A stretch of DNA of 13,299 nt from Methanosarcina sp. (lineage in GTDB: Archaea > Halobacteriota > Methanosarcinia > Methanosarcinales > Methanosarcinaceae): contig JAMXLQ010000127.1 in assembly GCA_024280975.1 (NCBI GenBank), forward strand, positions 1 through 13,299. Direction: 5' to 3'. This document shows positions 6,865-13,299 of this stretch, one piece after another. Below the pieces are notes generated by a model. It did not search any database and was not told the DNA's origin. It was given only the letters and a program-made list of their open reading frames with translations. How positions within the stretch are numbered: position 1 is the stretch's first letter; each line of letters starts with the position of its first letter. Position numbers and translations under genes: made by a program.

Positions 6865-7089
6865 TTATATACCCCAGACCAACATCGGGATTACAACAAT
6901 TACCAGGAATACAAATATGAATCCCGCTGCGAACCCTGAGATCCCGGTAGCCATTACACCTGAATCAAGCTTCTGGTTTCTTGCGATTAACTGAGCTCTG
7001 TATCGGATACTTTCGACAGTCGTATCGACTGCTCCCATCTGCGGGGTAGTCGCCATTGGGACTCCCTGTCCATATTCAGCTTCTGCCAT
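6865..7089 (-). CDS. mtrF: Tetrahydromethanopterin S-methyltransferase subunit F
   Basis: MtrF is a 74-aa subunit of the Mtr complex with one C-terminal transmembrane helix (about residues 50-72) after a short soluble region containing SIRYRAQLIARNQKLDSG. Its layout resembles the membrane end of MtrA, and in some methanogens the two are encoded as a fusion. Here they are separate, with a 4-nt gap. The Shine-Dalgarno site GGGAGGT lies across the last codons of mtrA, so translation of mtrF is probably coupled to mtrA. Confidence 0.95.
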   Translation of the reverse strand: MAEAEYGQGVPMATTPQMGAVDTTVESIRYRAQLIARNQKLDSGVMATGISGFAAGFIFVFLVIVVIPMLVWGI

Positions 7090-7093
7090 TCTT

Positions 7094-7816
7094 TTACCTC
7101 CCTAACAATAGCATTCCAAGAATAGCAATGGTGAAGGTCAATCCTATCATGAACCCTTCAAGCTTTCCTGCGCCTACACCTGCATGAAACTTATTGAGGT
7201 TTCCGATGTCGATCAGGCTGCTTTCGATCCCTTTCATCCTGCTGCGGACCAATGCAATTTCGGCTCCAAGCGGTCTGACCCCAGCTCCCTCTTCTCCTTC
7301 TCCTTCTCCTTCGGAGATTGCTAGGACCATGGGTTCGGCATCAAAGGCCCCCGGGTCTTTTGAAACAAGGTCTCTTACCTTGCCAGTAATTGCACCCATA
7401 TCCTCAGTGTCAAGCATGTTAATGACTTCGACCTGCTGCTGGAAACGGGCAATTGCGTCTGCGGTCAGGTTTTCTACATAAGGAATTGCACCCGGGGCTC
7501 CTACAATCCTGCTATCTTTTGCACCGTTTGCGTGCAGAGCTATTATTGATTGTCCAAGTACGTGCCCTTTAACTTCAGTACCGGTCACAAGGAGGAACCT
7601 GATATTAGGGTTTGAGATAATGTGGGCAACGACCTTTTCAATACCGAGATTTTCGGTTTTACACGATCCTGTAATTGCTGCACCTGCATCAAGAACAGGC
7701 TTTCCCGGAAGGTGTGATCCGCAGGTAATTACACAAACTGGATTCTTAGAATCACCAGCTTCGTATTCACCTTTCAGGATGGGCCACCCTGGGGCAGCAT
7801 CTTTCTTGTTTGCCAT
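7094..7816 (-). CDS. mtrA: Tetrahydromethanopterin S-methyltransferase subunit A (corrinoid protein)
   Basis: MtrA carries the cobamide cofactor whose cobalt is methylated by MtrH and then demethylated to coenzyme M, with the change coupled to Na+ transport. The 240-aa protein has a soluble corrinoid-binding domain (about 1-165) opening with APGWPILKGEY. It contains GTEVKGHVLGQS at 79-90, where H85 corresponds to the cobalt-ligand histidine (His84) described in Methanothermobacter. An acidic, glycine-rich linker (SEGEGEGEEGAG, 168-179) follows, encoded by a simple repeat. Then comes a connecting helix and a single transmembrane helix at about 221-239. The start has GGGAGGAG in the end of mtrB, and the mtrB stop is one base away. 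The length is normal. Confidence 0.98.
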   Translation of the reverse strand: MANKKDAAPGWPILKGEYEAGDSKNPVCVITCGSHLPGKPVLDAGAAITGSCKTENLGIEKVVAHIISNPNIRFLLVTGTEVKGHVLGQSIIALHANGAKDSRIVGAPGAIPYVENLTADAIARFQQQVEVINMLDTEDMGAITGKVRDLVSKDPGAFDAEPMVLAISEGEGEGEEGAGVRPLGAEIALVRSRMKGIESSLIDIGNLNKFHAGVGAGKLEGFMIGLTFTIAILGMLLLGR

Positions 7817-7817
7817 T

Positions 7818-8144
7818 TTAAGCTCCTCCCGCCGTCAAACTACTAAGATATATTAAAAGGAGAACCATCCCGAAGAAGAAAAAGCCCACAACAATCCCAT
7901 ACCAGGCATTGGTATAGAATCCAGCTTTATAGGACGCGTTTTCACGGCCTGGCCAGGTGTTAAGGAGCGGCCGGCTTGGGGCAAGGGAATTCACCAGGTC
8001 ATCTGCTACTAGATCCAGCTTGTCTAGCCTTTCAAAGACAGGTCCCAAGCTGTATTGGAGAACGTCCTCTCGCTCCTGTGCGATCAAACCGGTATCTGTC
8101 TCCATTACCAGATGTATTTCTGGAGTTATGCGAACTATACTCAT
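7818..8144 (-). CDS. mtrB: Tetrahydromethanopterin S-methyltransferase subunit B
   Basis: MtrB is a 108-aa single-span subunit of the Mtr complex. The N-terminal soluble part (1-78) begins with a short strand region, MSIVRITPEIHLVM. It continues into a helix with regularly spaced leucines, and one transmembrane helix occupies about 82-101. Its ATG overlaps the mtrC stop in an ATGA junction, with GAGGAGGA from the final mtrC codons serving as Shine-Dalgarno site, a strong indication of translational coupling. It was recognised by sequence and by its fixed place between mtrC and mtrA. Confidence 0.96.
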   Translation of the reverse strand: MSIVRITPEIHLVMETDTGLIAQEREDVLQYSLGPVFERLDKLDLVADDLVNSLAPSRPLLNTWPGRENASYKAGFYTNAWYGIVVGFFFFGMVLLLIYLSSLTAGGA

Positions 8145-8929
8145 TGCATTTCCTCCTCAGTTGGCAGCAGGCCGGTATCGACAACTTTGTATGCATCTCT
8201 CTTGACAAAGCCGTAGTATTTGCCGAAGTAATAGTACCAGATAATGATTCCAATAAGTACTGTTATAACAACTGCTCCCATACCTGCTACGGATGCGAAA
8301 CCTGAGAGAACCACTGCAATTCCTGCTTTTTCCGCAGAGAGTGCAAGGAGTCTGTCCTGCGTTTCGTCAGGTCCCAGATTTGAGTTGTGTGGGTGCAACA
8401 TTGCCATACCGCCGGCGATGTAAATCATCATTATGAAGCCTGTTGTAACCACTTCTTTGACAAATATTGCATAATCAAGGGAGCCGGCAATTACAATACC
8501 AAGTCCGAGAATCAGGAGAGCTCCTGCTCCTGCAATCTCAGTTGTTGCACTTACCATAATTGGAATAGTCATGCCGAGTATCTTTACAGAAATAATACCT
8601 ATTATAGCTCCGATAGCGCATGAGACAATGAATGCGACAATAGGGCCTCCTGCACCTATACCGAGGGCAAGTGAGAACAGAACGGCAATAATCCCCATAC
8701 CAAGGGCGAGCATACCGATTGATGGAACACCCGTACCAAGTCCGTAACTAGCAATACGTCGGACTGCATCAGCACCCCAGACAGCGGCGAAAACTGCGCC
8801 CAGAGCCCCGAAGACTACAAATATAGGGTTCGCTGGGGCAAAGAAATAAGCGAGATATACTCCTACGAGGCCACCAACTGCACCAAAAGCCATCAATGTG
8901 TTCGGAGGAATCATTTTTTGTTCTGTCAT
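8141..8929 (-). CDS. mtrC: Tetrahydromethanopterin S-methyltransferase subunit C
   Basis: MtrC is one of the three multi-span subunits (C, D, E) that form the membrane part of the Mtr complex and are implicated in Na+ passage. The 262-aa protein is very hydrophobic, with roughly seven to eight membrane segments, glycine- and alanine-rich packing and a conserved TTEIAGAGA stretch (129-137). A hydrophilic loop with HPHNSNLGPDETQDR (179-193) is diagnostic for MtrC. The charged C-terminal tail ends in EEEMQ. Its ATG follows the mtrD stop with no gap and has GGAGG within the last mtrD codons. The exact number of helices is my estimate from hydrophobicity. Confidence 0.97.
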   Translation of the reverse strand: MTEQKMIPPNTLMAFGAVGGLVGVYLAYFFAPANPIFVVFGALGAVFAAVWGADAVRRIASYGLGTGVPSIGMLALGMGIIAVLFSLALGIGAGGPIVAFIVSCAIGAIIGIISVKILGMTIPIMVSATTEIAGAGALLILGLGIVIAGSLDYAIFVKEVVTTGFIMMIYIAGGMAMLHPHNSNLGPDETQDRLLALSAEKAGIAVVLSGFASVAGMGAVVITVLIGIIIWYYYFGKYYGFVKRDAYKVVDTGLLPTEEEMQ

Positions 8930-9694
8930 TTAGAGACCTCCTGCAAATGCAAGCGCTCCAACTGCTATTACTGCTACAATACCAAGAGGGATTGATGCAA
9001 TGAAGGAAGCAACAGCCGCCTTTGGCCATCTTTTGAATTTCGGGTCATGGAACCCTTCAATGGTACCAACAATGTTGTAAGAAGGAATAACTGAGTTTAT
9101 AAAGAAGAAACCTATCGTGAAAGTAGCTACAACGCCTACGAGGTTCAGATTATGTACTTCGAGAGGGGTTACTCCTGAGTAAGCATAGGTGCCTACTTTC
9201 ATGAGAGCATAGTATGCAAGAGCTGCTCCAATACCTCCGAGAAGACCTCCTAGAAGCGAGCTTACAAATGCAACAGTTGGAATACCATGTCCTTCAGTAC
9301 CCTGGGAGACGTAGAGATCCTGCCTGTACTTGGTGATTGGATCGTATTTTACTTTTGCAGAAACCGGCATAACGCCCACACCATAGGCGTAAATCCAGGT
9401 AGCGACTATCATGGTTGCTGCCAGCATGACCATTGCGCCGACTCCTCCAGCGCCTAGAACCACACCAAAATTCTGGTTTAAATCCATTACAGCTCCAGCA
9501 GCTATAATCCCGGCAATTCCGGCTCCGGCTGCCAGCATCACAGTACCGGTACCTATACCTGTCGCCTGGGCCATTGCTGCTGGAGCGCCTCCAACAGATA
9601 TAAAGTGGACACTGATAGAAATTAAAGTACCGCCGATTACAATTGCGAGAATCCAAAAAATGTTAGGCGCAATAAGTCCTACGATGTCTATCAT
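8930..9694 (-). CDS. mtrD: Tetrahydromethanopterin S-methyltransferase subunit D
   Basis: MtrD is a 254-aa multi-span subunit of the Mtr complex, one of the candidate Na+-path subunits. About six to seven hydrophobic segments are visible, with glycine-rich helix pairs near 33-70 and 78-105. A cytoplasmic loop VKYDPITKYRQDLYVSQGTEGHG (115-137, written here only as a landmark by its KYRQDLY core) and a second loop with IEGFHDPKFKRWP (212-224) are characteristic. The gene overlaps the mtrE stop by four bases (ATGA) and uses GAGGTG from the end of mtrE as Shine-Dalgarno site. It abuts mtrC without a gap. The length is normal for the family. Confidence 0.97.
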   Translation of the reverse strand: MIDIVGLIAPNIFWILAIVIGGTLISISVHFISVGGAPAAMAQATGIGTGTVMLAAGAGIAGIIAAGAVMDLNQNFGVVLGAGGVGAMVMLAATMIVATWIYAYGVGVMPVSAKVKYDPITKYRQDLYVSQGTEGHGIPTVAFVSSLLGGLLGGIGAALAYYALMKVGTYAYSGVTPLEVHNLNLVGVVATFTIGFFFINSVIPSYNIVGTIEGFHDPKFKRWPKAAVASFIASIPLGIVAVIAVGALAFAGGL

Positions 9695-10605
9695 GCGGAC
9701 ACCTCTTCGCCCTTATCTTCCTTGAACGGCCCGTATTTTTCACGGGTTTCCTTTTCGATATGCCAGTTCCAAACACCAAGAACAATAACAATAACCACAC
9801 CTAAAAGATTAGAGAGCCAGCCATCTACAACTCCATTTTTGGGGTCGAAGACTAATATGATCCAGGTACCCAGGAACACTACCATTCCAAAAGAGACCCC
9901 TGTCATCGGTCCACCGAACTTCGAGCAGAACCAGAGGTTGTCAATACCGTTTCTGAGGCCTGATTCGCCTTTACGGACAATGCTTCCTGATTGTGAAGCA
10001 TTTAGACCTTCACCAAAAGGCTGCTGCTGGAACTGACGCTCTGCACCTAAGTGGACGTCACCTGTGGCAGATCCGACCGAGCCTACTACAATTCCCCACA
10101 GGAAAGATAATAAGACGAACGGGAAAGGATGAGCTAGTGAATATACCATTAGGTATGAGACTACCTCGACAGAGAACGTTGTTAGAAATGCAAAGGCCAT
10201 GATCACAGGTGTGTGAGATCTTATCAAGTCTAGATATATAGGCTGTTTAAATCTAGCTTGACTGGCCTCTCTGCCCATAATTGCTGTAACGGAATAACTT
10301 CCATGCACCATAGCTGCAATAAGAGCTCCAATAACTAGTGCAAAGAGCGGGGAAAAACCAAAGTGTTTGATTAAGACAAGAGCTCCAGTAGCACCGATTG
10401 TACACATCATTCCGTTGGAGACCGGTTCACCAGCGATAGCTTTATTGTAAATACGATGTATGTAGCCCATCTGGGGAGCTAATTGCACTTGTGAATTGGC
10501 GTTACTCTGCGACCCTACATCAGATTCCAGGTCCTCTGAGGCACCTGCAATCGTCGCAGCAGCGCCGATAAGCGCGAGCACTCCCATGCTTATGAGTGGT
10601 TCCAT
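9691..10605 (-). CDS. mtrE: Tetrahydromethanopterin S-methyltransferase subunit E
   Basis: MtrE is the first gene product of the operon and a multi-span subunit of the Na+-translocating methyltransferase. The 304-aa protein has an N-terminal helix (about 5-21), a polar segment (22-62), and further membrane segments near 64-80, 84-101, 132-156, 161-180, 236-254 and 266-281. A large hydrophilic loop contains TGDVHLGAERQFQQQPFGEG (181-200), a hallmark of MtrE. The C-terminus is charged. The ATG at 10605 is preceded by a very strong Shine-Dalgarno site, AAAGGAGGAA (10620-10611). An ATG two codon-lengths upstream at 10609 is out of frame. A long AT-rich leader lies upstream. Confidence 0.98.
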   Translation of the reverse strand: MEPLISMGVLALIGAAATIAGASEDLESDVGSQSNANSQVQLAPQMGYIHRIYNKAIAGEPVSNGMMCTIGATGALVLIKHFGFSPLFALVIGALIAAMVHGSYSVTAIMGREASQARFKQPIYLDLIRSHTPVIMAFAFLTTFSVEVVSYLMVYSLAHPFPFVLLSFLWGIVVGSVGSATGDVHLGAERQFQQQPFGEGLNASQSGSIVRKGESGLRNGIDNLWFCSKFGGPMTGVSFGMVVFLGTWIILVFDPKNGVVDGWLSNLLGVVIVIVLGVWNWHIEKETREKYGPFKEDKGEEVSA

Positions 10606-10623
10606 TCATTTTCCTCCTTTATA

Positions 10624-10639
10624 TTATTACATGTAATAA
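10624..10639 (-). promoter_or_regulatory. 16-bp perfect palindrome just before the mtrE ribosome-binding site
   Basis: TTATTACA and TGTAATAA form a perfect 16-bp palindrome ending four bases before the mtrE Shine-Dalgarno site (10611-10620). Lying inside the leader, it could be an RNA hairpin affecting initiation or a DNA site for a dimeric protein. The sequence alone does not say which. Confidence 0.5.
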
Positions 10640-10788
10640 GCCGGATTCAAAAAAACGTTGTACATTTTTGTTGAAAGCGTCTACCATATCATTACAAAGA
10701 AATATGATTATGACGCACTTAATTTTTGGATTAGAGAGGATCATTCATAAACCTTTCGAAATAAGTAGGCTTTTAAAATATTATTATA

Positions 10789-10809
10789 TGATTATATAAT
10801 ATATAATCA
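10789..10809. promoter_or_regulatory. 21-bp palindrome in the mtr promoter region
   Basis: Arms TGATTATATA (10789-10798) and TATATAATCA (10800-10809) are perfectly complementary around one central A. The site lies about 185-205 nt before the mtrE start, close to or just downstream of the probable transcription start. An operator is plausible. The high AT content makes chance palindromes commoner, but ten-base arms are still notable. Confidence 0.45.
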
Positions 10810-10853
10810 GTTTTATAAGGTATATATAGCTGGTTAAAATAGGCAAAGTCCTA

Positions 10854-10867
10854 TATTTATATAAATA
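10854..10867 (-). promoter_or_regulatory. Probable mtr operon TATA box
   Basis: TATTTATATAAATA is a perfect match to an archaeal TATA-type element on both strands. On the minus strand it predicts a start near 10835 and a leader of about 230 nt for mtrE. A second candidate, CTATATATA at 10829-10821, would put the start near 10800. I cannot choose firmly between them. Confidence 0.4.
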
Positions 10868-11359
10868 AAAAAATTATACTCTTTCCAATATCATATAAAG
10901 ATTCCTATTATAACTAATGAATTTTTCTATTTATTTTTAAAAATATATTTATGATTTTTATATTAATGGGCTCTCCTCATATGGTTTTTATATTGTTCAT
11001 TTTTATAAATAATATTTTGTATTAACTTTTTATTTTATTTGTTCCCCAAATAGGGTATGTTTTCTGTATCATGATGAACAAATTATTTAATACTGTACAC
11101 GCACCAGGTGAAAGTATATTTATCCCCTAAAACTATATATTTAATTTAATTGGTATTTATAAAGAATATTGAACTGTTCTCTCGATAACACTTATTTATA
11201 TATAAATATGTTGGCTAATTTTACCTTATTATTAGTGTGAAACTGCTTGTCTGCAATTTAAGAAATACTTCCTGCATATTTTTCAACTTTAGCTTGGAGT
11301 GGATTAATTATTTTATTACGTCATGCAAATTTGATTTCTGCAGGAATCCGAAAAGGATT

Positions 11360-11367
11360 TTTATATT
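11360..11367 (+). promoter_or_regulatory. TATA box of the TIM-barrel gene, possibly giving a leaderless mRNA
   Basis: TTTATATT at 11360-11367, preceded by a purine-rich BRE-like stretch (CCGAAAAGGA), predicts a start around 11387-11390. That coincides with the GTG start codon. No Shine-Dalgarno sequence lies in front of the GTG, consistent with leaderless translation. An upstream TATA-like element at 11194-11207 would instead give a leader of about 165 nt. Confidence 0.45.
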
Positions 11368-11386
11368 TAGTTTCCTTGCATAATCT

Positions 11387-12196
11387 GTGATTTTAGGAGC
11401 TTCATCCTTTGCCGGTCCTCCTGGGGATTTAAAAGAACATGTCGAGTCCATAGAATTGTATATTCCCAAACTTGGGATTTATGACGGTTTAACACTTGAA
11501 ACGAAGAAACTTGACCGGGTGCTTAATGAAATCTCGATCTATGATTTCGCAACCACAGTTCACGCGCCTTACTCTGCGGAAGACACAAAATATCCATCAG
11601 CTCTCCAAGTTGACACTGCACAAATGGGAGAAAGAGAATTTACCCTTATGGAAGAATCAATTGCACTTGCAAACCGCGTTGAAGCTTCTGTTGTTGTATT
11701 ACATCCGGGCAGGGTTGGGCCTGATCGGGAAAAATCTTTTTTCTCTATGGTCAAAAACCTCGGCAAACTTGCTTCCGTAGCTGAAGATTACGGAGTTATT
11801 CTAGGTCTTGAAAACAAGGAAGGTACAGATCCTTCCAACTTTTGCTGTGAGGCAGAAGAGCTTTACCGGACCATCGAAGCAGTGAATTCCGAGCATCTGA
11901 AGGCTACCTTTGATATAGGGCATGCAAACCTTACTTGTGGAGGCAATCCTGAAAAACTCAGGGAATTTGTCCGAACCCTGCAGAAGCATGTGATCCATCT
12001 TCACCTGCATGATAATAGTGGGCAATGGACAGAAAAATATGATGGAGATGAACATATGGCTCCCGGAGAAGGTTGTGCGGACTTTTCAGTCCTGAAATTA
12101 CTTTCTGGATACAGAGGCGTCTTCAATTTTGAGGTATTCTCTCTCGAAGATCTCCTTTTTGGAAAAAAGACCCTTGAAAACGCCTTCAAGCTTTAA
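11387..12196 (+). CDS. Xylose-isomerase-like TIM-barrel protein (sugar phosphate isomerase/epimerase family)
   Basis: This 269-aa cytosolic protein belongs to the AP endonuclease 2 / xylose-isomerase-like TIM-barrel superfamily. Metal-site residues are in the expected strands: H59 in TVHAPY, H106 in VLHPGR, E142 in GLENKEG, D176 and H179 in TFDIGHA, H206/H208 and D209 in HLHLHDN, D221 and H223 in GDEHMAPGEG, and E249 in FNFEV. The HLHDN...DEHMAPGEGxxDF block is more typical of the sugar phosphate isomerase/epimerase branch than of true endonuclease IV. The substrate is unknown. The GTG start at 11387 immediately precedes the conserved ILGASSFAG strand, and no ribosome-binding site is visible. 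It is transcribed divergently from mtr and convergently with the symporter gene, so context gives no clear partner. Confidence 0.85.
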   Translation: MILGASSFAGPPGDLKEHVESIELYIPKLGIYDGLTLETKKLDRVLNEISIYDFATTVHAPYSAEDTKYPSALQVDTAQMGEREFTLMEESIALANRVEASVVVLHPGRVGPDREKSFFSMVKNLGKLASVAEDYGVILGLENKEGTDPSNFCCEAEELYRTIEAVNSEHLKATFDIGHANLTCGGNPEKLREFVRTLQKHVIHLHLHDNSGQWTEKYDGDEHMAPGEGCADFSVLKLLSGYRGVFNFEVFSLEDLLFGKKTLENAFKL

Positions 12197-12210
12197 GAAT
12201 TAAAATTATG

Positions 12211-12244
12211 AAAAAAAGAGAAGCCAAGGTTCGACTAAGAACCT
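12211..12244 (-). terminator. Hairpin and T-tract terminator of the symporter gene
   Basis: On the minus strand, just past the stop at 12253, AGGTTC (12244-12239) pairs with GAACCT (12232-12227) around a 6-nt loop. A T7 run follows at 12217-12211. Between convergent genes it could also serve the plus-strand gene, but no T-tract is present on that side. Confidence 0.7.
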
Positions 12245-12252
12245 CAGCTCAT

Positions 12253-13299
12253 TTAATAGAAATCCAGTTTTACATCTTTCTGGCCAAGCACTTTTTTCAA
12301 CTCTTCATAGGCCGTGAAAAGCTCTTTTTTCTGCCTTCCCACGGTTTCAAGGGTAGGCTCGGCCTTGAGCCAGATGTCTCTATCTCCGCTCCCTCTCGTT
12401 ATCGCGACACAGGAAAGCATATCCCCATGTGTCAATCTGTATACGGAATCAATTCCTGTAGGAGTTACCCAGGCAGGGTAGCTAATTTTAAGCCGTTCTA
12501 TCATTTCATGCCAATTGAGGCTTCCGGAAGCTCGGAGATTGAGCTGGAGATGAGCACGTTCTCCGGTAACTTTTTCATCAACGTTTTTGAGAAAAGCGCT
12601 GTATGACTGATCGGCTTCACTGACCCCTTTTGCTTCGTAACGGGCAAGCTCTTCGGCTTCCTCTTTGAAAAAAGGTGCAAGGTTTATCTTGCTTGAAGGT
12701 TTCGTCATCAGGGATACCCCAAAGAAAACAATTGCACTCATAGTCATTCCAACAATTACGCCGTGGCTTGTAAGGATCGGATGGATGGTTTCTAGATAGC
12801 TGGGAGCCAGAGGTGGTGTTTTTAGAAGGTCCAGAGCCACAAGAGCCACCTGAACTGTAAAACCTACTACCATGCCTGCAAAAGCTCCCTCCTTGGTGGC
12901 TCGTTTCCAGTAAAGGCCTCCCATAAGTGGGAAGAAGTAGGAAGAGCTCGCGATGAAGGTTGCGATTTGAATGGCATCGATAATGTTTGGAATTACAAAT
13001 GAGCCTGCTGTTGCTGCAAGTATGATAGCGACGACACTTATTCTGTTCACCGCAAGCATCTCTTTCATTGTGGCATCAGGCTTTATGTATCTCTGGAAAA
13101 TATCCCTTGAGACACAGGAGGCTCCTGATGTTGAAAAAGTGTCCGTACAGGACATGGAAGCTGCCGCGAGTCCAATTGCGCTTAAGGCTATTATCACAGG
13201 AGCGGAGACGAAACGCGTGTTGACAAAATTCAGGAGTGAGGACTCCGCCACAGACATGCCTGCGGGATAGCCCATTTTTGCGATTTCAGGATATATGGA
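12253..13299 (-). CDS. Sodium:solute symporter (SSS family), C-terminal part, with long soluble tail
   Basis: The gene is cut by the window edge. 348 residues are visible and the frame stays open to the last base, so the true start lies outside and the internal ATG at 13275 is not it. The segment matches the later helices of LeuT-fold Na+/solute symporters. The helix with AAASMSCTDTFSTSGAS (about 45-61), the equivalent of the Na+-site helix of PutP, is followed by CVSRDIFQRY. Membrane segments follow near 85-105, 108-130, 138-158 and 178-198, with the family-typical GLYWKRATKEGAFAG at about 128-142. After the last helix comes a ~150-residue hydrophilic tail, much longer than in PutP-like proteins, with no domain I recognise. 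It presumably imports an organic solute using the Na+ gradient. The substrate cannot be read. Confidence 0.9.
   Translation of the reverse strand, partial: SIYPEIAKMGYPAGMSVAESSLLNFVNTRFVSAPVIIALSAIGLAAASMSCTDTFSTSGASCVSRDIFQRYIKPDATMKEMLAVNRISVVAIILAATAGSFVIPNIIDAIQIATFIASSSYFFPLMGGLYWKRATKEGAFAGMVVGFTVQVALVALDLLKTPPLAPSYLETIHPILTSHGVIVGMTMSAIVFFGVSLMTKPSSKINLAPFFKEEAEELARYEAKGVSEADQSYSAFLKNVDEKVTGERAHLQLNLRASGSLNWHEMIERLKISYPAWVTPTGIDSVYRLTHGDMLSCVAITRGSGDRDIWLKAEPTLETVGRQKKELFTAYEELKKVLGQKDVKLDFY

Larger units (their letters stand above)
10606..11386. other. AT-rich divergent intergenic region between mtrE and the TIM-barrel gene
   Basis: This 781-bp stretch has no convincing gene on either strand. 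It contains the mtrE Shine-Dalgarno site, two perfect palindromes, a T7 tract on the minus strand within the leader (10655-10649), and probable TATA boxes for mtr. ATTTATATATAAAT at 11194-11207 is a further two-way TATA-like palindrome. The interval from about 10900 to 11150 is simply very AT-rich. I see no CRISPR, tRNA or insertion element. Confidence 0.6.

Noticed and set aside
7263..7320. Simple-sequence repeat in mtrA encoding a Gly-Glu run, considered as a possible frameshift or slippage site.
   Set aside because: The frame is open on both sides, the run falls in the expected flexible linker before the membrane anchor, and the downstream protein is normal.
10596..10799. A 67-codon plus-strand reading frame antisense to the mtr leader and the start of mtrE.
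   Set aside because: It covers the mtrE start and ribosome-binding site, has no Shine-Dalgarno sequence of its own and shows no protein-like pattern.
10870..11180. The very AT-rich stretch as a possible replication origin.
   Set aside because: There is no cdc6/orc1 gene nearby and no clustered origin-recognition-box-like repeats. Low GC alone is common in Methanosarcina intergenic DNA.
11387..12196. Naming the TIM-barrel protein as endonuclease IV (nfo).
   Set aside because: The HLHDN...DEHMAPGEG block and the lack of the typical Nfo signature context favour the isomerase/epimerase branch. I kept only the family-level call.
12253..13275. Treating the ATG at 13275 as the true start of the symporter gene.
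   Set aside because: The frame stays open for eight more codons to the window edge and the visible part lacks the first helices of the family, so the gene is partial.

Overview
This window is a chromosomal piece of a methanogenic archaeon, almost certainly a Methanosarcina species. The main reason is a complete, canonically ordered eight-gene mtrEDCBAFGH operon (Na+-translocating methyl-H4SPT:coenzyme M methyltransferase). It is supported by archaeal TATA-type promoters, an archaeal phospholipid synthase, an archease/RtcB pair, and the AT-rich, long intergenic regions typical of the genus. I do not assign a species.

Layout. (1) Positions 214-3257, plus strand: a CDP-alcohol phosphatidyltransferase (probably archaetidylinositol phosphate synthase), archease, and the RNA ligase RtcB. 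Archease and RtcB are functional partners in tRNA splicing and RNA repair, but here they are separated by about 360 bp that appears to hold a separate rtcB promoter. (2) Positions 3483-4586, minus strand: an unrecognised 367-aa protein with an N-terminal ribbon-helix-helix-like DNA-binding segment and a duplicated alpha/beta module. Three AGTACT palindromes lie just upstream of its probable TATA box. (3) Positions 4587-5653: about 1 kb without a gene. It holds a strong plus-strand promoter, a candidate structured non-coding RNA of about 160 nt ending in a U8 tract, then a direct repeat and a 12-bp inverted repeat. (4) Positions 5654-10605, minus strand: the mtr operon, tightly packed, with Shine-Dalgarno sites embedded in the preceding genes and a clear hairpin/T-tract terminator after mtrH. 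(5) Positions 10606-11386: a very AT-rich divergent region carrying the mtr promoter and a long leader with two perfect palindromes. (6) Positions 11387-12196, plus strand: a xylose-isomerase-like TIM-barrel protein, perhaps translated from a leaderless mRNA. (7) Positions 12253-13299, minus strand: the C-terminal part of a sodium:solute symporter running off the window edge, with an unusual 150-residue soluble tail and a hairpin/T-tract terminator.

How the genes work together. The mtr operon supplies the step that couples methyl transfer from tetrahydrosarcinapterin to coenzyme M with Na+ export. The partial symporter would be a consumer of the Na+ gradient. The coding content is largely well-known core metabolism. 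The least explained material is regulatory: the uncharacterised DNA-binding-type protein, the putative ncRNA downstream of mtrH, and the palindromes around the mtr and regulator promoters. None of these can be proven from sequence alone, and any link between them and mtr control is inference.
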